This document shows, one piece after another, positions 1 to 12,867 of a DNA stretch of 64,000 nt (positions are counted from its first letter, which is position 1; each line of letters starts with the position of its first letter). The notes under the pieces are model-generated. The model did no database searches and had not been told where the DNA came from. It worked only from the letters and a program-made list of their open reading frames with translations. Both the position numbers and the translations under genes were made by a program. The stretch is taken from positions 330 to 64,329 of the forward strand of contig VXAZ01003885.1 of NCBI GenBank assembly GCA_013399875.1, given 5' to 3'. The stretch comes from Gymnorhina tibicen (Eukaryota; Chordata; Aves; Passeriformes; Artamidae).

Positions 1-106
1 TGTGCTGGGACAGCGTGGGGTGCAGAGAGGGGTGCGGTGCGGGGCGCGGTGCTGAGCAGTGCCGGGGCGGTGCGGGGCGCGGTGCTGAGCGCTGGCCGTG
101 CCGCAG

Positions 107-971
<865 letters not shown>

Positions 972-1740
972 CAAGGAAGCGCAGCACCGGCCAGAACAGC
1001 CCAAGCCCCTGGCCCATCTATGCACCTCCCTCCTGGCCAAACCCAGCCCCGAGCCATCTCAAGGAGACTGCAGCCCCCATAGGATCATGCCACCCCCACC
1101 AAGGAAAAGCACCATCCAGCTGGGAAAAACCCCTCCCGGGGTGTTTGGGGGCAGCGGCGGGGTGAAACTCTCTTGGATGGCAGCACTGGGAGTTCTCCGG
1201 TGCCTTCTTCCCCTCCTGCCTCGGCGGCTGGAGAAGCCCGTTGGGAGCCCACAAGTGGACATGTGGCCATCACCCCAGTGCCTTGAGAGATGATATTTTC
1301 TGTACAAAGAACCCGTTTGTATCCATGTTTTATATTTATATTGCCCACTTCAGAACGCTGATGTGGCAGCTCTTCCCCACCTGGCTTGGACCCCTCGGAG
1401 AGTCCCCAGGTCCTGCAGCACAAGGACCTGTGTCTGTTTTCCAGACAGGCAACCCAAGGACTGGAGGCCAAAGCCAGCTCTAAAGTGCTAAAGGGACAGG
1501 AACTGCAAGATCAGCTGTATTTGCCAAATTTTTCTGTGTTGTATGGAATGGTAGGAACCACTTTTCTCTGTTGGAGCTGGACGGTTCGTGTGTTTTTGTG
1601 CACTCTGGGGTCATTTTATTTCTCGGTTTGGGGGGGAGGGTGGTCAGGTGGCTGCTGCGGAATGACTCCTTTTGTGAACCAAAAGATTCTTCATGAAAAT
1701 GCCTTTTTTGGGGGGTTAAATAAACTTTGCAGATCACAAC
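972..1740 (+). other. SNTA1: SNTA1 3' untranslated region
   Basis: This is a non-coding, repeat-free continuation of the last exon. An AATAAA at 1719-1724 in a T/A-rich context is the best polyadenylation signal, which puts cleavage near 1735-1750. The exact end is inferred. Confidence 0.7.
1719..1724 (+). terminator. SNTA1: polyadenylation signal of SNTA1
   Basis: A canonical AATAAA hexamer lies about 750 bp after the SNTA1 stop codon and is the first strong signal downstream of it. Confidence 0.65.
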
Positions 1741-2324
1741 CAGCAGGAGCCAAGATCTGTCTCCTGGTTTCACTTGGAGAAGTAGAAAATCAGTTTGTGG
1801 GTGGTGCCTGGGCTGAGCATTGGGGTGTTTTCCACCAGGGGAAGGAACGGATTTGCCTGGAGGCTGCTGTGAGCTGGTGGTGCTGGGGACACTGGAGGGG
1901 GGTTCAGGTGGGGGCAGAAAGTCTTTTAAGGTGCCCAGCACCATGCTGGGAGTGGCAGAGAGGGCCATGCTGATCCCAGCACCAGCTTTGGTGATAACAG
2001 ATGGGTTTGGATTCCCTGCACTTCAGGATGCTCAGTGGAAGGTGGGCATTGTTTCCAAACTCAAAAAAGTTCTACTTGCTTTTTGTATTTTTCCAGTAAA
2101 AGCAGCTGCCTGGCTGAGCAGCAGCAGAGGCTTGGAAAGTTGTTGGGATAACGGGAAAGGACTCCGTTTACATCACTGCAGTCCCACATTCTGGGTTAAT
2201 CTCCTTTTGGACTGGCCCTGCCCATGGGGGAACCTGGAGTCTCCCAGGAAAGCCCTTAGCCAGGAAATAAAACACTCAGGCTGCAGGCAGAGGAACAGCA
2301 ACTGATTAGCAGCAAAATAATATC
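1741..2324. other. intergenic, nothing recognised
   Basis: Unique-looking sequence between the SNTA1 3' end and the first CR1 fragment. A second AATAAA lies near 2265. No coding signature is visible on either strand. Confidence 0.5.
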
Positions 2325-2490
2325 AGAGAAGCCGTGGCTGCCCCTGGATCCCTGGAAGTGTCCAAGGCCAGGTTGGTCAGGGCTTGGAGCTACCTGGGAT
2401 AGGGGAAGGTGTCCCTGCCCATGGCAGGGGGTGGAATGAGCTGGGCTTTAAGGTCCTTCCAACCCAGACCTTCTCTGATTCTGTGGTTTT
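2325..2490 (+). repeat. CR1 LINE 3' fragment
   Basis: This is the 3'-terminal part of an avian CR1 in sense orientation: the block AGAAGCCGTGGCTGCCCCTG, the GTCCAAGGCCAGG core, CCCATGGCAGGGGGTGG, then the TCTGATTCTGTGG tail typical of the CR1 3' end. Confidence 0.9.
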
Positions 2491-2703
2491 TAGTGATGTC
2501 AGGCATCCTGCTGCCCTGTGCAGGAGGGAGGAGCTGGGGTGACACGCGTGCTTTTGCCATGTGCCGAACTGCACCCCAGGGCAGGGACTCCGCTGCTGTG
2601 GCAGCCTTTGGGGTGCAGGGGGAGAAGCTGCAAAAAAAGGAAGGAAATCCATGGAATTGAGAGCAACAAGGGCAGTGAGATGTGTGTGGTCTGGGCAGGG
2701 AGG

Positions 2704-2910
2704 AACCATAGAACCACAGGTTTGGGTTGGAAAGGACCTTAAAGGTCATCCAGACCCTTCTGCCATGGGAGGGGCACCTTCCACTACCCCAGATTGCTCC
2801 AAGCCCCATCCAACCTGGCCTTGGACACTTCCAGGGATCCAAGGGCAGCCCCAGCTTCTCTGGGCACCCTGTGCCAGGGCCTCCCCACCCTCACAGGGAA
2901 GAAGCAGCAC
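2704..2910 (-). repeat. CR1 LINE 3' fragment
   Basis: Reverse-oriented CR1 3' end. It starts with the tail ACCATAGAACCACAGG and GGTTGGAAAGGACC, and continues through the ACCTGGCCTTGGACACTTCC core to CAGGGCCTCCCCACCCTC. Confidence 0.9.
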
Positions 2911-3636
2911 AGGAACAGTTTATTTGGTGTAAGAAACAGTTCCTATGGGTGCATCAACACTCAGCTGCACAGCTCCGGGCAGGACAGGGTGATGGAGAGG
3001 AAGGGGATGTCCCGTTCCTCCCAGCACAGCCCCATGGCTGACAGCAGGAGTCTTTTATGATGAACAAGCCCTTACTTTTTATTGCACATAACTGTCAGAT
3101 TTCCAGGAGACCTCGCAAAATGGATTTGCAAAAGAAAAGAAAGAGATCTCCCCCCGCCCCCGTTCCTAACTGTTAAATCAATACAAGTAATTTAGAAACA
3201 GATGGTGTATTTTTCTATGATCAAAAGCATGTCAGCACAAGGAAACACATTATTACTGCAATTTACCTTCCTCTTCCTGCCCTGCAGCCGTTACTCTTTG
3301 GGGTTCATTGCAATAAGAGAGGGAATCACTCCCAATCCAGAGCAGATTTCCTATTAATCTTATGGACCACAAACTGCTTTGACTTTCCCAGTGCTGCTCA
3401 GGTTCTGTCCTGCTCCATGCCTGAGCTGGGAAGGAAATAGCTCAGTTTGGAGCTGGATATTTATTTTCTTGGATTTCTTTGCATTTGGTGATGGTATGAG
3501 GATTTTTTTTCCCCTTCTACATTTCCTGGTGGTTTCTCAGCCTCTTCACCCTTCTGGCACCATCCGTCCCTTAACAGGATCCTTTCCCCAGAGATGCTCC
3601 TGCAAAGGGGCTGTGAATAAGACAATTGCCTCTTAT
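2911..3636. other. intergenic, nothing recognised
   Basis: Mixed unique sequence. A CCCCCCGCCCCC run near 3150 and pyrimidine-rich patches near 3500 are the only landmarks. Confidence 0.4.
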
Positions 3637-3712
3637 GATGAGGGTCTGGAGCACCAGGAGCGGCTGAGGGAGCTGGGGAGGCTCAGCCTGGAGAAAAAGG
3701 AGGTTCAGGTAG
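3637..3712 (+). repeat. CR1 internal fragment
   Basis: A short sense CR1 piece containing CGGCTGAGGGAGCTGGGGA and CTCAGCCTGGAGAAAAAGG, a block that lies about 300 bp upstream of the CR1 3' end in longer copies of this window. It is truncated on both sides. Confidence 0.7.
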
Positions 3713-5248
3713 CTGGAGATCTCTCCCTAAGCTCAGCAGTATCTTGGATTCCTGGGAAGATGTCTGGAGGGGTGCTGTGAGCACCCTGGGGACCTTGGGT
3801 GTTTTCCAGGCTCGTACCATAGAATCAAGGCCAGTGCTCATCACTGACCCCAGAGTCTTAGGGGAAAAAACATTGCAATTATTCCCTAAAACTCCTAGTT
3901 TTCCTAAAATTTCCAATGCTCATTGGTGTAAATGTCCAGATATATTCAGACATCTGGAATCACTGAATTTCTCTGTCCAGGGAAGATTTTGGGGTTGACA
4001 GCAGGGGCTGGATCCCAGTGCAGGATGGCATCTGTATGGAGTGATGAACATTCCTGCTTGGGACCACCACACTATTCCCTGGAGAGGAGTAGAAGCTCCT
4101 AAAGGTTTTATTCTGCCAGGCAGAAGGACTAATATTTTTAAAAGCAGCTTAAAATAAATATAATGAACTCTGCTTACAGAGCTGGGATGATGGGAATGGG
4201 CTCAGGTTAAAAGCAGATTTCCTCAGCTTGGTCACTTTGAGGCAGCTGGAGTTTTATTCGGTCACCATGACTGAAACAGTTCAGGGCAAGGGGAATTTTG
4301 AGTGGTGGGGAATGGGAAAGGAGGAGGGAAAATATCCCTCTTGTGCTCTCTGTGTGGACCTCTTGGGATGCTGTTTGCCAGAGTAGGGCCAAAATGGGGA
4401 ATGGAAGTGGAGGCACAGAGACTTTGGCATCAAAGCCCGAGCCATGCATGGAGAGAGGTGGTTGATGCCAGTGGGGTGACAGCAGCCCAGTTCTGGTGCA
4501 ATCCCTTCCCCTTTGGGAGCAAATCCAGCCAGGCTGTGTCGAGGTGAGCTCTGCTTCCTCCACAGGGAAACCCAGCACTGTCGGCATCCCCGGCAGCAAC
4601 GTCACGAGCAGGAATTTCCCCCAGAAATGGCTTTTCCAGGTTGTGAGACCTGAAAAACAGCCCTGACTGAAGGAGCTGGAGAGGGAAGAGAGAGATGCAG
4701 CGGGAAGAGTGATTAGGTTGTCCCCAGGTGTTTGCTCACCCCTGGCAGAACACAGTTCCCTTCCCGACACCGCTTGTACTTTCCATTAGTCAGCTCTGAC
4801 CTTTCAGTGCCGTAATCAAACAAGACAACCCAACACTTAAATCTGAGCATTTAGTGCTGACATTTACAATTGGTTCTTGAGTTGGAGAGACCGAATGAAA
4901 ATTTCCTGGCAGGCAGCATGCCGCAGGGCAGGGGAATCAAATAATTCCTCTGCTGGACTGCCAATGTGCCAGCCCCCTTTGGCTGCCCGGTGCAGCGGGG
5001 GGTGTTTGGGCTAGAACAGTGTCATTGGAAAGTCAATATTCACCTGGAGCTGGTGTGATCCCACTGACATTGCCCCGTCAGGGCACGAGGAAACTGGGTT
5101 TGGCATTTGGTGGGTGTAAACAGGAGAGATCTTCCCCAGGAGGGAGCCCTGCATTTAACTGTGTTAAATGTTCGGGACCCGAGGCTGTAATGAGGATGTT
5201 TTCTCTCATTCAGCCTTGGCTGATTCCTTGCCTGGAAAACGAGCACTT
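3713..5248. other. intergenic, nothing recognised
   Basis: Low-repeat sequence with AT-rich patches (for example 4130-4165 and 4800-4900). No coding exon or CR1 is recognised. Confidence 0.4.
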
Positions 5249-5296
5249 GGTGCATCCCGTGGCACATTCCTTGGTGCATCCCATGGCACATCCCCT
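5249..5296. repeat. 24-bp tandem duplication
   Basis: Two imperfect copies of a unit beginning GTGCATCCC and GTGGCACAT or ATGGCACAT lie back to back. Confidence 0.6.
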
Positions 5297-5329
5297 GGCA
5301 ACAGAAATTCAGATGTTGTCACCCCAGCT

Positions 5330-5405
5330 CTGCTGCTCATCTGCTTTGGGAGCAGGGCTGGGTTGGCTTTGTGCCTCAGTTTCCCTTTCTGTATAATGGG
5401 CACAT
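5330..5405 (+). repeat. possible MIR-type SINE tail
   Basis: The string GTGCCTCAGTTTCCCTTTCT followed by GTATAATGGG resembles the 3' part of the ancient amniote SINE MIR (CTCAGTTTCC...TGTAAAATGGG). Only the tail is recognisable, so the call is tentative. Confidence 0.5.
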
Positions 5406-5587
5406 CCCTGCTCCCTCCCAGCATGCGCTGACAGCAGAGGAGCACAATCCTGCACCATGAAATATCCCAAGGAATTAAATCTTTGGGAAAGTTCCTGTAA
5501 CATCCTTGTCCATGTGTGATCCCTTACCAACTGTAAATGTTATAGCAGTTGTCTGTAAGGAAATGCTGGAGTGAAAACTGGAATTAT

Positions 5588-5650
5588 TCTATCTATCTGT
5601 CTATCTATCTATCTATCTATCTGTCCATCCATCCATCCATCCATCCATCT
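5588..5650. repeat. compound microsatellite (CTAT)n/(CCAT)n
   Basis: About nine CTAT units, with two CTGT interruptions, pass directly into about six CCAT units. This is a simple tetranucleotide array, probably length-polymorphic. Confidence 0.97.
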
Positions 5651-6374
5651 GTGTCTCAATTTAATACATCTATTTAATTTCCCTCTGTGTGTTCTCAAAT
5701 AGATGAGGTTTCAAGAGGCTCAGGACCGGAGTGGGGCTCAATTGACAACCAGAAGATAAAGGTTTGTTTTACAGCAATGGGATGAAAAGCACAGAAAATT
5801 GGACTTGGTTTTATAACACTCATTCAGGAGTCCAGAAATGGGATTTAATGTATGATGTGGTGAGATACAGATGAGACCTATTCAGAGTTCCCGTGTTTTT
5901 GTTATATTATATGTTATCAATGCTGCACGGGAGATTTTTTCCTCCCCAAAAAAATTCCTTCTGAAAGCAGAAGGTTGTTTCTGAAGGCTTTGCTGTACTG
6001 GTGACACATCCATATGCAGTATAAATGACCTGTTGTTTCAGCAGATGATAATGGGAATAAATATCAAATTAAAATAAAATAAAATCAAACCATGTAGATC
6101 AGGAAAAATTGCAGAATTTCCAATACCCAGAAAGCTCCTGCTCCAGCAAAGGGCACGTAGCCATGGCAACGGGAGCCCTCACTGTCATGATAATAAAAAA
6201 ATATATTATTCTAGGAGAGCTCTTAAAAGGGAAATATACATTTCACTGAGGTGGATGATAAAATATTGTGCAGCAAAGTGAGGAATGAGCCAGAGGAGGC
6301 CAGAAAGTGATCCCGGCAGTTCTGCCACCTTCCGCAGGCAGGGACGGGGATGCAGCCCCGGCAGGAGGATGGGG
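5651..6374. other. intergenic AT-rich stretch
   Basis: AT-rich unique sequence with an AAAATAAAATAAAATCAAA run near 6070 and an A/T run near 6195. No gene is visible. Confidence 0.4.
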
Positions 6375-6455
6375 AGGCATCCCATGGCCACGTCCGGGAG
6401 TTGGTGTTTGCTGACCCTTGTGGGTCCTTCCAGCTCAGGATATTCTCTGATGCAG
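6375..6455 (+). repeat. degenerate CR1 3' end
   Basis: TTGTGGGTCCTTCCAGCTCA followed by GGATATTCTCTGATG is a diverged CR1 3' tail of the same subtype as the copies at 7485 and 51115. Confidence 0.6.
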
Positions 6456-7484
6456 GACTCGGCTGCCTCCACCTCCTTCCCGTTCCTGTGCCGTGACCAG
6501 GAGAGCACCGGGGCTGAGTGAACCCTGGTGTGCACCCGGAGCGATGCAGATCCCTTGGGAAAGGCTGGAGATGGAGGGGCTGTGCTGCTGCAGTGCAGGG
6601 GAGCCCCGGGAGCCCCGCTGGGGTCTGGTGGCAGCAGCCAAAGCTCCGGTGTCAGTAGGGGAATCCTCATGGCATCACATCCCCCCAGACAGCAGGGACA
6701 CGTGCAGCCCTAGGAGCTGCAGCAGCTTTTGGGGAAGGCTTTGAGCTTTTGGCAAAGAGAAAATTGTGGCGAACAAGCATATTGGCTGAACTTTTCCTGG
6801 GTTTGAATTTTGTAAACGGGCTGAAAAACAGTGCTGGCGAGTCAGCATTTCCCTGGTGGTGAAAAAGGGATGTGTTTGCAGAAAACTTTGGGAAAAGGGA
6901 GAGAAGAAAAAAGCTGCATTTTTCCCTATAGGATACCCAGGATTTTGTACCCAGCAAGAGGCCAGGGGTGACCTCCTCAGTGGAGAAGTCCGGGTGGCTG
7001 AATCTGCCTGAGGTGGGAGGCAGGGCTGGGAAAACCACCCTGCTCCAGGTGTGGAGCACCTGGCTGCACTGCCATGTCACCATGCCCTGGCATCTCCAGA
7101 CAGGGGACATCTTGTGTCCTGGTGGCTGCAGAACTGTCCATGGAGGAGCAGATCTGAAGCACAGGGGAGGGAGGGATGTCCTGGCAGCCACAGGAGCCTG
7201 CGAGTGCTGGGGCTGCTCAGCGCTTTGGGGCTGTTTCATGGCTCTCTCTGGATTTTGGGCTTCAGTCTGGGGCATCTCAAGGTCCTACCTGCTGACAGCA
7301 TTGAGGTGTGGGGTAAAAAGATCCCCATGGGGCACCCTGATCTGAACCCTTCTTGTGGGTGCTCTCTGCAGTGTGGAGGGGGGAACATGACCTAGGAATG
7401 GAGAGAGAAAGGGAAAAAATTGACCCAAGAAATATAGGCTGCATCCTCCCTGCTGTGACCTCTCTGCTGTTGGGATGCCTTAAT
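6456..7484. other. intergenic, nothing recognised
   Basis: Moderately GC-rich unique sequence with no supported gene. Confidence 0.4.
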
Positions 7485-7590
7485 GGGTCACAGGGTGGGA
7501 TTCTTGGAGTTTTGTGCAGGGCCAGGAGCTGGACTTCCATAACCCTTGTGGGTCCCTTCCACCTCAGGATATTCCACGATTCTATGAATC
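7485..7590 (+). repeat. CR1 LINE 3' fragment (variant tail)
   Basis: Contains GGGCCAGGAGCTGGACTTCC, CTTGTGGGTCCCTTCCACCT and the tail GATATTCCACGATTCTATGA. This is a sense CR1 3' end of a different subtype from the GGTTGGA/CATTCTGTGATT copies. Confidence 0.8.
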
Positions 7591-8629
7591 TGCGAACTGT
7601 TATTTCTCCCTCCTCCTGCTGCACACTGCCTGTGGTGGCCCTTCCATGCTCACACCCACCCAGGACACACAGGCAGCACTGTCCCAGGAAACCTCTCCTG
7701 GCAAAACACCTGGAAATATTTTTGGATCCTCCTGAGTGCTGAGGGAAGGGAGATGGCATCCCTGGATGCTACTGGCACTCTGTGCCCCTGCAGGGCTCCC
7801 TCTCCAGGGGCGAGCACAGACCCGGGGCTGAAATAATCTGCTGCCCAGAGAAAACCCTCCGTGGGCATCCTTGCAGCTGGGAGAAGTCATCCCACGGATA
7901 TCTTGGAGGAAATATCCTGGATCTCTTGGGAGTCAGAGATAACACAGGACTTGGGCCCTGCAGCTTGGCTCCACTACCCAGCAGCACATTCCCATGCCAG
8001 GGATGCTGTCTCAGCTCGGGGGATGAGAGTGGAGCGGATGGTAATTCCCATAACCTTTATGTTTAGAGGGAAGGAAGAGCAGTACAAGTTGCCACTACAG
8101 CCAGTGGCATGTCCAGCACCCCCTGTGCTCATGCTTTGAGCATATTCCCATCAAAACTCCGAGACCAGGGAGCTGAGGAATCCCAGCCCTATAACCTGGG
8201 CTTGAGGCACCTCCACATCCTGCAGCCAAGGGGGAATTTCCTCTGAGTCCCACTGGACATGATTTCCAACCTCCTCAGCCTCCCCTTTTCCCTCGTGGGG
8301 TGGCACTGATATCCATGTTATTTTAGCCTAAAGCAGGAATTGAGATTCTTGGCTCCAGGATTGTGTTAGTGCCCAGCACGGCCCAGCAGAGCTATAAATA
8401 TATAAATACCTCCCTTCTCCATTAGAGAGCAAATCCAAAATTGCATCCAAAGCCACCAGCAACAGGCCAGAGTGTGGCTCTCTAGCCAAATTGATCTCAG
8501 GGCTCTGAAAATTTAGGAAATGTCTGTTTCAGGCATCCCAAAATATCAGTGTTTTTTTTTCCTTCCATTAAATCTGTCGACACAGAGTGCAAAATAGGTG
8601 CCGTTCATAAAAATATTCCTGAAACTTGG
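7591..8629. other. intergenic, nothing recognised
   Basis: Unique-looking DNA between the CR1 tail and the CpG-rich patch. A TATAAATATATAAATA stretch occurs near 8393-8408. No coding exon is supported. Confidence 0.4.
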
Positions 8630-9145
8630 CCAGAGCAGAAGGGTGGGAGCTGGCTGCTGGAGGCTGGTGGCAGCAGGGGGACGCGGGGGCTTGGTCTGTC
8701 CCCCTGTCACCCTCTCTGAAGGGACCCCCCCCTGCAGAGCCGGCAGGTCTGGCTGCTGCTCTCCTTTCGGTGCAGCTGGAAAACGGGCACGGGAAATGGG
8801 ATAAAGAGGGAGAGGAGGGATTGGAGACCCTCCGAGCATCTCCTTCCACTCCGGCGGTCACCCGTGCTCCGGCTCGGCACCGTGCCGGTGGCGAGGGGGA
8901 TTTTTTTTGGCTCCAAACCGGCGATTTTGGTTTGAGTTCACCGTTTTGCCCAGGGCGCTGCAGGGGGAGCTCGTGCCGTGCGGCTGCTCCGTCCCTCCGC
9001 ATCCCGCCGGGATTCGGCCTCCTGCTCTCAGGAAGTTGTTTCAACTGAGCCCAAGTTTCGTATCGCGCAACTAATCGAGGAGAAATTGAGGGTGCTGACG
9101 TCTCGCTGCGAATGGTCCCGCTGCTGGCCGGGACAGACGGTCCGG
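8630..9145. promoter_or_regulatory. orphan CpG-rich patch, possible promoter or enhancer
   Basis: Dozens of CpG dinucleotides are packed between about 8800 and 9145 (for example GCTCCGGCTCGGCACCGTGC and GTATCGCGCAAC), unlike the CpG-poor flanks. A cAMP-response-like TGACGTC sits at 9096-9102. No annotated gene start is nearby. The patch stops where a CR1 copy begins. It may be the promoter of an unrecognised non-coding transcript, a distal regulatory island, or simply GC-rich sequence. Confidence 0.45.
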
Positions 9146-9149
9146 GAGG

Positions 9150-9553
9150 TCAATAGCAGCTGGAGACTGGGAAAGCCTGGAGAAAAAAGGCTCCGGGGAG
9201 ACCTTGGAGTCCCTTCCACTGCCTTAAGGGGCTCCAGGAGAGCTGGAGAGGGACTTTGCAGAAAGGCGTGGAATGACAGGGCGAGGGGAAATGGCTTCCC
9301 ACTGCCAGAGGGCAGGGTTAGATGGGATATTGGGAAGGAATTGTTCCCTGTGAGGGTGGTGAGGCCCTGGCACAGGGTGCCCAGAGCAGCTGTGGCTGCC
9401 CCTGGATCCCTGGAAGTGCCCAAGGCCGGGCTGGACAGGGCTTGGAGCACCCTGGGATAATGGAAGGTGTCCCTGCCCATGGCAGAGGTTGGAATGAGAT
9501 GATCTTTAAGGTCCCTTCCAACCCAAACCATTCTGGGATGATTCTGTGATAAC
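9150..9553 (+). repeat. CR1 LINE 3' fragment (about 400 bp)
   Basis: A well-preserved sense copy. It runs from GGAGACTGGGAAAGCCTGGA through GGGCTCCAGGAGAGCTGGAG and the GTGAGGCCCTGGCACAGGGT block to AACCATTCTGGGATGATTCT. Confidence 0.95.
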
Positions 9554-10170
9554 TCCAGAGCTTCAGCTGGCTGGAGAACTGCTAAATCCTGAAATGAGCC
9601 AGAATGAGCTGCAGGATTTGGGCTCAAGGTGCTCAAGCATCATCTGAACTGATGGGCAGTTCAGATTTCTGGTTTTCTGGGTTCTTGTGCCCATTCCCAG
9701 AAGAAGCATTCGGCCCTTTGAGTGTTTGCTGACACTCACAAAACACCCCAGACCTCGGGCTGCCCTTTATGGGACCAGCTTTCCTCCTTGCTCCAGTGAA
9801 AACTTCCTGGGAGATGGGCAGAGGGTGGAGGGGGCAGCAGAGGCTGTGGTGACTCCGCAGCTCTCTTTGGGAGGCGGTCTGGATCTCAGGGTGCCGCTGG
9901 GCAGTCCCGGGATTTTTAACAAAGAGGGAGAATTTTCCCCTGGGCTTTACTTTCCCTGCAGCCACAGCAGGTTCAGCATTGACTGCGTGCAGGGGGAGAG
10001 GGGAAGGTGCCAGGGTGCTCAGTGGGGCTGGAGTCAGGGGCACATCCCCGTACCCCCAGCTCTTGGCACACCTTTGAGAGGTGTGAGCCTCCCATCCTCC
10101 CGTGCCCAAGGAAAATTCAGCTCAGGGAAAACCCAGCTCAAGGAAAAGTCAGCTCAAGATTCTCCCTGGG
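9554..10170. other. intergenic, nothing recognised
   Basis: Unique sequence. Near 10110-10155 a short block beginning CAGCTCA and followed by an AGGAAAA-type string is repeated about three times. Confidence 0.4.
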
Positions 10171-10322
10171 ATGTTTTAATTCCTCTCAGCCTTTACCTTG
10201 TCTGAGGTAACCTTATTTTCCTGCTCATAGTTCCAAGGTTTGCTCTATGTTTTAATTCCTCTCAGTCTTCACCTTGCCTGGTGCATCCTTATTTTCCTGC
10301 TCCTACTTCCAGTCTTTCCTCT
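10171..10322. repeat. 76-bp tandem duplication
   Basis: Two diverged copies (10171-10246 and 10247-10322) both begin ATGTTTTAATTCCTCTCAG and share CCTTATTTTCCTGCTC further on. Confidence 0.75.
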
Positions 10323-12402
10323 GGATCAGGACCAAAGCAGCAGCTCCTGGGAGAACCACAGACTCCTCTTGGCATCAGTGCAGGTATCTTGGATACAAAC
10401 CCCATGAAAACTGGCTAAACAAGGAGGTTAAATAAATATGTGCAGACCTATTTGTGTGTCTTCCACTGCTTGCTCTGGGGAACAAGCAGAAAGAAATTAA
10501 GGAATTAGGAGTGACTTATCCACCAGGAACACTCTTTAGTCTTTTATCTGTATTCCTCATAGGTGCTGTTTTCATATTAATATGAAGACCGTATGTACAT
10601 AGGAACTTAAAGCACAGGAGATAGAAAGGGCATTGGATAAATTGGAGATAATTTAGCTTTTATATGTACACAAATATAGATACACACATCATTACCATTT
10701 GATTTATGCGGGTGTGTTTACACATACAGATCTTATATTTACATATTTATAGAAATGCTGGATGTATTGGGTCCTGTCAGAGACGGCTTTCAGATAAAAG
10801 AAGCCCAGTGAGCTAAATGGATGTAAAAAAGGAGCAAACAAATAGAAAATAATGATAAATCAATAGCCTCACCTTTTTCTTCTGTTACTAAAAGTAAATT
10901 ACATTGCTGAACAAATACACGTTTTACCCCACAGGCTGCTGTAGAAGGTGGTCACAAACAGCCTTCCCTCTTCATCAGCTTGATGGGTTTATGTTTTTCA
11001 AACAAAAAAAAAATCACAACTTTCCTTGGAAACCAAGCCACAAGTACGATTTTGCCCCAAAATCCACTTTTCCACCTCATTATCCTCGTTGGAGCTGTGG
11101 TTTGATGCCCTGGAGGCAGAGCCCAGTGCCTGCCTTGACACGGTGGAGCTGTGATGGGAATTGGAGACGGGATATGGTGGGATTGTGACTGGAATCAGAG
11201 CAGCTTTCACCAAGTCTTTCTTCCCAGTGGAACCAGACAGTTTTGCCCAGGGAAAGTACAGCCAGATCAGACATCACACACTGCTGCTCCTCTCAGTGTG
11301 CTCGTGGAAGAGGCTGGAGAATTGGAAAGAGGAATTTTTAGCACTGAAGTGGAATTTCACACCTTTTCTGAGATGATATTTCGGTTCTTAGCTTTTTTTT
11401 TTTTTTTTCCTTTTTCCTGCTAATGGTTCTTGGTGTTTCCAGACTGAATTGAACATAAACTTTGAACTCTAGATGCTCTCCTGAAGGGCAAGGTCTGGTC
11501 TGGACCCTCACCCCAAGGATCTGGCAAAATAAATGTGAAATCACTTATTCTGTGCAGGTGAAAATCTCCCAAGTGTTGTTCAGATGCTGGATTTTTGGAG
11601 TGGCTTCTCTTCTCCAGACAAGACAATGCGAGATGGTGTTTGGAGACAAAAATATCATGAGAAGAGCAAAACCCAGCCCTTGTCAGGTCTGCTTGTGCCC
11701 TCTCTGCAGCAGATGGTGCCTCTCGGCTCCCTTTGAATTGCTCTCAGTACATTACTTGGTTTTCAATTTCATTCCCTTTCCTAGGAGCAAGCTCAGCTTT
11801 ATGTTTCCCTTTTAAGCTGATTGAAATAAAGTATTTGAACAAATGTCATGGGCACTTAGAAATCTCTCCTCTGTTTACTCTCCTTTGCTTTCATTCTGTC
11901 CACCCTCTGCAGCACTGGCTCTTAAAGCCTTGAGTGCTGTCTATTGAAATTAATGTATCTTGCAGGCAGGATACCGGACAAATTCATTAATTTTTTTGTA
12001 TATTGGAAATATGCCTTTATGAAGCCTCTGTTCATGTTTTCCTGATGGTTGAATAGCTGGGCTTTATGAGCCATCAGCAAAGAGATGGTGGCTCCTTGAG
12101 ATCCATTAGGTCCATACCTCCGGGAGTGTGGTCTTCATCCAACAAACACTTAGAGTCAGTACAGAAAACAGGCCCCAAAAAGGAAGTTTTGTGCTCTTCC
12201 CAACTTCCTTTAAACATCCATCATTGCCTCCATAACTCCTGGAGATCCACGAGGGCAAATCTGGGGGCGATTTCCACTTCAGAATGGTGTTTTTGCTGTT
12301 CCAGCTCCCCTGGAGGCTGCACGGTCTCTGGACAGCCCCATCCCTGGAGCTGGAGCTGATGCACCTTCTTTCAAGCCATGCTGTCACCATAACCACTCGG
12401 AT
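10323..12402. other. intergenic AT-rich stretch
   Basis: Mostly AT-rich and CR1-free, with a 16-base T run at 11393-11408 and several TATA-like and ATTAAT strings near 10540-10760. No coding exon is supported. Confidence 0.4.
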
Positions 12403-12450
12403 CATCCTCCTCCCTTCCTCCCTTCCTTCCTTCCTTCCTTCCCTTCACCC
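12403..12450. repeat. pyrimidine microsatellite (CTTC)n
   Basis: An imperfect CCTT/CTTC array. It directly precedes the duplicated 405-bp block. Confidence 0.9.
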
Positions 12451-12462
12451 TCAGGAGATGCT

Positions 12463-12867
12463 TGTCCCTGTCACTGTGGGATCCCATGGAGGAGCTGCTC
12501 ACCAGGGACACGTGAAAAAGGAGTGGATGAAGGGTTCTTCTCATGGAAATTTGGGACTGAATAAGAGAACCTGGGGGTTGTCCAGGACTTGTGGGGTGTT
12601 TAGAGGAAGGGCCAAAGGAGGTGGAAATGTCAAGGTAAGAACATGGGCAAAGGGGGACAACAGCAGCTGGTACTGAGGAAGGTGGTCCTGTGCTGCTGAG
12701 TAGGACAGAAGTCCAAGAGGACAGTGGGACAGGGAGGGCAGATTTTAGCTGCAGGTGTGCACCCTGTAGCCCATCCTGCCTGCTGCAGCCCCACTGCATC
12801 CTGCAGTCATGGAGTCACCCAGGTGGGAAAGGCCCTCCGAGATCAGCCAGTCCAACCATTAACCCAG
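12463..12867 (+). repeat. 405-bp direct repeat, copy 1 (probable inserted copy)
   Basis: Identical to 14437-14841 except for one base (G at 12577, T at 14551) and without gaps, at a constant offset of 1974 bp. The string CAGGAGATGC occurs on both sides (12452-12461 and 12865-12874), as expected for an insertion with a 10-bp target duplication. The last 60 bp are the beginning of a reverse-oriented CR1 that continues only in copy 2, so copy 2 is the source. Confidence 0.95.
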
